Shown: piece after piece, positions 58,756-64,000 of the stretch
Numbering within the stretch: the first letter of the stretch is position 1
Layout: each line of letters opens with the position of its first letter
Source of the DNA: an archaeon
GTDB taxonomy: Archaea > Nanobdellota > Nanobdellia > Pacearchaeales > JAPDKA01
Direction: 5' to 3'
Assembly (NCBI GenBank): GCA_029258825.1
Contig: JAPDKA010000003.1
Coordinates: 192,065-256,064, forward strand
DNA length: 64,000 nucleotides
Notes under the pieces: generated by a model
Told to the model about the DNA's origin: nothing
The model's database searches: none
What the model saw: only the letters and a program-made list of their open reading frames with translations
Made by a program: the position numbers and the translations under genes

Positions 58756-58822
58756 TCGTCACTAGATGAGTGCCTTAGCTGCATGCTAGGTATGATGTAG
58801 CAAGGGCAGCCTCTAGTGACGA
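58756..58822 (+). ncRNA. structured leader hairpin (processing element or embedded guide-like RNA)
   Basis: TCGTCACTAGA/TCTAGTGACGA 11-bp perfect stem, TGAG/GCC internal loop, TGCCTTAGCTGCAT/ATGTAGCAAGGGCA upper stem (one mismatch, G.U pairs), 10-nt loop. Confidence 0.5.
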
Positions 58823-58896
58823 CATTCTCGACAGTTTACAGAAATAAGAGTGAAGTATGTAGTATGTTAATTAAGGCTTATTAGCCTTGCGGCAAA

Positions 58897-60353
<1,457 letters not shown>

Positions 60354-60401
60354 GGATTAAAATAAATCAGAAAAACAGCATACAGCAAACATAGTCAACA
60401 T

Positions 60402-60491
60402 GGGCCCGTAGCTCAGTTGGTAGAGCGCTGCCCTTGCAACATCTCTTTGCAAGAAAGGCAGAGGCCCCGGGTTCGAATCCCGGCGGGTCCA
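60402..60491 (+). tRNA. tRNA-Ala(UGC) with 17-nt intron (60439-60455)
   Basis: GGGCCCG/CGGGTCC acceptor; exons join as CTGCC-CTTGCA|A-GGCAG; intron ACATCTCTTTGCAAGAA after position 37; T-loop GGTTCGAATCC. Confidence 0.9.
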
Positions 60492-60555
60492 TTCATGATA
60501 AATTTGATATGACGCTCCTAAGCATTGCTTAGGGGCCGACGTCGAATAAAGATGA

Positions 60556-63441
60556 GACGGCATAGCAAGCATGGTTAAGCTGCTGGGTGGATGGCTCGGC
60601 TTGGGCTGCGACGAAAGGCGTGGCAAGCTGCGAAAAGCCCTGGCGAGCCGCATGCAGGCTTAGAACCAGGGATGCCTGAATGCGAGACGCCTGGCTTTTC
60701 GCCAGATGCCGTTAAGGCAGGCTCACCCGGGGAATTGAAACATCTTAGTACCCGGAGGAAAAGAAAACAAAACGTGATTCCCTGAGTAGCAGCGAGCGAA
60801 AGGGGAGGAGGGCAAACCGAATGCTTTGGCGAAAGCCAAAGCAGATGTGGTGTTACAGGACTGGCTGTTTCCTAAGGCTGCCGAGCCGAAGTCGCCTGGA
60901 ATGGCGCGCCATAGAGGGTGATAGCCCCGTAGGCGAAGGCAGCTATGGATAGGCCAGTATCCTGAGTAGGGCAGCCTGGATTGGCTGTCTGAATTTGGCT
61001 GAACTAACAGCCAACCCTAAATATGAGCCCAAGTCCGATAGCGTACTAGTAGCGTGAGCGAAAGCTGAAAAGTATCCTTAGCAGGAGGTGAAAAGACCTG
61101 AAACCCAGCAGCGATAGTTAGTTACGGCTGCTTTATGCAGTCGTAACGTACGTTTTGAAGAACGGGCCAGGGAGTTAGGGCAAGTGGCGAGGCTAAGTGC
61201 ATTGCACGAAGCCGAAGCGAAAGCGAGTCTGAAAGGGCGTTAGTCACTTGTCCTAGACCCGAAACCGGGCGATCTAGTCCTGGGCAGGGCGAAGCTTCCC
61301 TAACGGGAAGTGGAGGCCCGAACCGGTGTTGGGCACAACCACTCGGATGACCTGGGACTAGGGGTGAAAAGCCAATCTAGCCCGGCGATGGCTGGTTCCT
61401 GCTGAAACATACCTCAGTATGGCCCTACCTAGCTAGTTAGCGGGGTAAAGCTACGGATTGGGTGCTTGGGGCGTTAGCCTCGGTACCCTTTCCAACTCAG
61501 AACCCGCTAACAGCGCAAGGTAGGAGACAGGGGTAGGGGGTAAGCTTCTACTCCGAGACCCAAACAAGGGAGACTGTGGTTAAGGCCCCTAAGTGCTGGC
61601 TAAGTGCTTCGAAGGCGGTCCTATGCCTAAGACAGTAGGGAGGTAGGCTTAGAAGCAGCCATCCTCTAAGGAAAGCGTAACAGCTCACCTACCGAGGCAT
61701 AGGGCGCCGAAAATGGACGGGGCTAAGCCAGCCGCCGAGACCACGGCCCTGCTCTGTAAAGAGCAGTGGGGTAAGCAGGCGTCCTGCCTGGATAGAAGTC
61801 TGGCTGTAAAGCCGGATGGACCGGGCAGGAACGAGAATCCTGGCAATAGTAAGAGAGTCTTGCTTGAGAACAGCAAGTGCCGAAAGGGCCAGGGTTCCTG
61901 GGCAATGCCAATCAACCCAGGGTTAGCCGGTCCTAACTGCCACGCCAAAAGGTGTGGCAGGAAGGGGAAGTGGGTTAATATTCCCACGCCACCCAAGCCT
62001 GCCGCGAGGCAAGGCCCAATAGTTTGCTTTGGGATAGGCGGGGTGTAGCATTGCTACATCCGAACAGTGAAGTCTGGGGAGTGCCGTAATGGCGAGAACC
62101 AGATCAAGCTGTTCGGCGAAAGCCCGCTGATTCCTAGAGCCCGTGAAAGACTATTGGGCTGGGCTTGGGTGACCGTACCGAGAACTGGCACAGGTGCCCT
62201 AGCTGAGAAGGTTCAGGCAACGGGTGTAAACCGGGTAAGGGAAATCGGCAAATTGGCCCCGTATCTTCGGTAGAAGGGGTGCCTATCCCTGTCTTTAGAA
62301 TTGCTAGAGGCAGGGGTAGGTCGCAGTGACAAGGGTGGCCCGACTGTTTACCAAAAACGTAGCCAGCTGCAAAGCCGAAAGGCTTAGTATAGCTGGTGAG
62401 GTCTGCCCAGTGGTGGTGTCTGAAACCCCTTTACAAGGGGGCCAAGGCCCACCAAACGGCGGGCCTAACCCTGAGGCTCTTAAGGTAGCGTAATGCCTTG
62501 TCGTCTGAATGGCGACGTGCATGAACGGCTTAACGAGGTTGCCACTGTCCCTACCCGGAAGCCCCTGAACCTTCCATCCTGGTGAAAAGGCCAGGGACGC
62601 CCTGTGGGAAGCGAAGACCTTGTGGACCTTTACTGCAGCCTGCTGTTGCATCTTTTTGTTGGGTACATAGCGTAGGTAGGAGCCGTCGAAGCGAGAACTC
62701 CGGTTCTCGTGGAGGCGCCAATGTAACACTACCTACCCAACAGAAAGATGCTAACTTCCCGGAAGGGAAGGACAGCAGTTGGTGGGCAGTTTGGCTGGGG
62801 CGGCACCCGGCAGAAAAGATATCTGCCGGGCCCAAAGGTAGGCTCAGCCAGGTCGGAAACCTGGCGTAGAGTGCAAGGGCAAATGCCTGCCTGACTGCGT
62901 TGCGCAAAGAGAGCAACGCAGAGGCGAAAGCCGGGCCTAGCGAACCCTAGTGGCCTTTTAGTGGGGCCCTAGGATGACAGAAAAGGTACCCCAAGGATAA
63001 CAGACTGGTCGCGCCCGATAGTTCACATTGACGGCGCGGTTTGGTACTCCGCTGTCGGCTCTCCCCATCCTGGCCGTGCACAAGCGGCCAAGGGTGCCGG
63101 GGTTCACGCATTAAAGGGGATCGTTAGCTGGGTTAAGAACGTCGTGAGACAGTTTGTTTGATATCTACAGGGCGTGCTGTTGCCTGAGTGGAACGACGCC
63201 GTAGTACGAGAGGAACCGGCGTCGGGGGCCTCTGGTTTGCGGTTGTCCTAACAGGGCAGGCCGCGAAGCTAAGCCCTGGCGGATAAGGGCTGAACGCATC
63301 TAAGCCCGAAGCCGCCCGCAAAAAGAGGCAACAAAGGCCGTCGTAGAAGACGACGTTGATAGAGTGGGGGTGTAAGCACCGAGGGCAACCGAGGTGTTCA
63401 GCCTCCCACTACTAACAGCCTCACATGCTTGCTATGCCGTC
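60556..63441 (+). rRNA. 23S ribosomal RNA (ends approximate)
   Basis: Conserved segments incl. TGGCTGGTTCCTGCTGAAA, CCCCAAGGATAACAGACTGG, GTACGAGAGGAACC; terminal stem GACGGCATAGCAAGCATG (60556-60573)/CATGCTTGCTATGCCGTC (63424-63441). Confidence 0.95.
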
Positions 63442-63584
63442 GATTTTATATTTCGTTTAACCTATAAATATTATAGTTTCCTAAAAACGATATGAGAAAT
63501 TTGTGTTTAACGAAATGCTCACTCCGGCGCCTATGTGATTAACTTTGAAAAACTTTATAAAAATAAAAAATAAACGCGATTATT

Positions 63585-63758
63585 ATGGGAATAGGAAACT
63601 TCTTTAAAAAAGTTGGATCAGTAATAGAAAAACAAGTAAGGAAATCTCAAATTAACTCAAAACGAAAGAATGAGATAAGAATTATAAAAGAAAAATATCT
63701 TTCTCAACTTTCTCATAGGGAACTTGTTCAAATCTATAAAACATATCTCGGTGAGTAA
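63585..63758 (+). CDS. 57-aa protein of unknown function
   Basis: Hand translation: MGIGNFFKKVGSVIEKQVRKSQINSKRKNEIRIIKEKYLSQLSHRELVQIYKTYLGE*. Confidence 0.5.
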   Translation: MGIGNFFKKVGSVIEKQVRKSQINSKRKNEIRIIKEKYLSQLSHRELVQIYKTYLGE

Positions 63759-63761
63759 AAC

Positions 63762-64000
63762 ATGCCAAGAAAAAAGATAAGAAAAACCGGAAGAAAAAGA
63801 AGTAAGAGAAAAGAGAGTATCCTTGGTTTTGAAGTTCCTAAAATAGAAATGCCTTCTTTTGATTTTAGATTTCCGCAAGATAGGAAAACAACAAGAAAAA
63901 GCAAAAGAAGAGAAGATATCTTCAGCTTAGATATACCAAAAATTGAAACCTCTTTTGACTTCGGTCTTGGTGCAGAAGAGAAGAAAACAGATCCTAACAA
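63762..64000 (+). CDS. basic repeat-containing protein, truncated by window edge
   Basis: MPRKKIRKTGRKRSKRKESILGFEVPKIEMPSFDFRFPQDRKTTRKSKRREDIFSLDIPKIETSFDFGLGAEEKKTDPN... Confidence 0.5.
   Translation, partial: MPRKKIRKTGRKRSKRKESILGFEVPKIEMPSFDFRFPQDRKTTRKSKRREDIFSLDIPKIETSFDFGLGAEEKKTDPN

Overview
AT-rich archaeal chromosome segment. The gene set (FtsZ, SRP54, TFB, aIF5A, L1-L10-L12, EndA, diphthine synthase, Lsm, split type IV pilus-like loci, giant secreted protein) looks like a DPANN-type archaeon, but the phylum cannot be fixed by eye. Main contents: (i) a type IV pilus/T2S-like assembly locus (1-6187) next to a secreted/pilin-like gene and a giant 2840-aa exoprotein with a catalytically complete M23 (LytM) motif set and NlpC/P60-like segments; (ii) information-processing housekeeping genes; (iii) a small accessory island (about 36.9-39.3 kb) containing what looks like an integron-type gene cassette: a GH12-like gene split over two overlapping frames, bounded by matching core sites and an attC-like foldable site, next to a decayed beta-propeller gene; (iv) a second pilus-type ATPase/membrane pair divergent from a cluster of three related membrane proteins plus a PRC-barrel protein; (v) a 16S - tRNA-Ala(UGC, 17-nt intron) - 23S operon with strong promoter and a structured leader hairpin, no 5S attached. 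Several short genes missing from the ORF track were found by hand translation: L40e, SecE, a 33-aa Lys-rich protein, a 34-aa basic protein, the second GH12-like frame and two ORFs after 23S. Function calls are motif recognition from memory; no database search was run.
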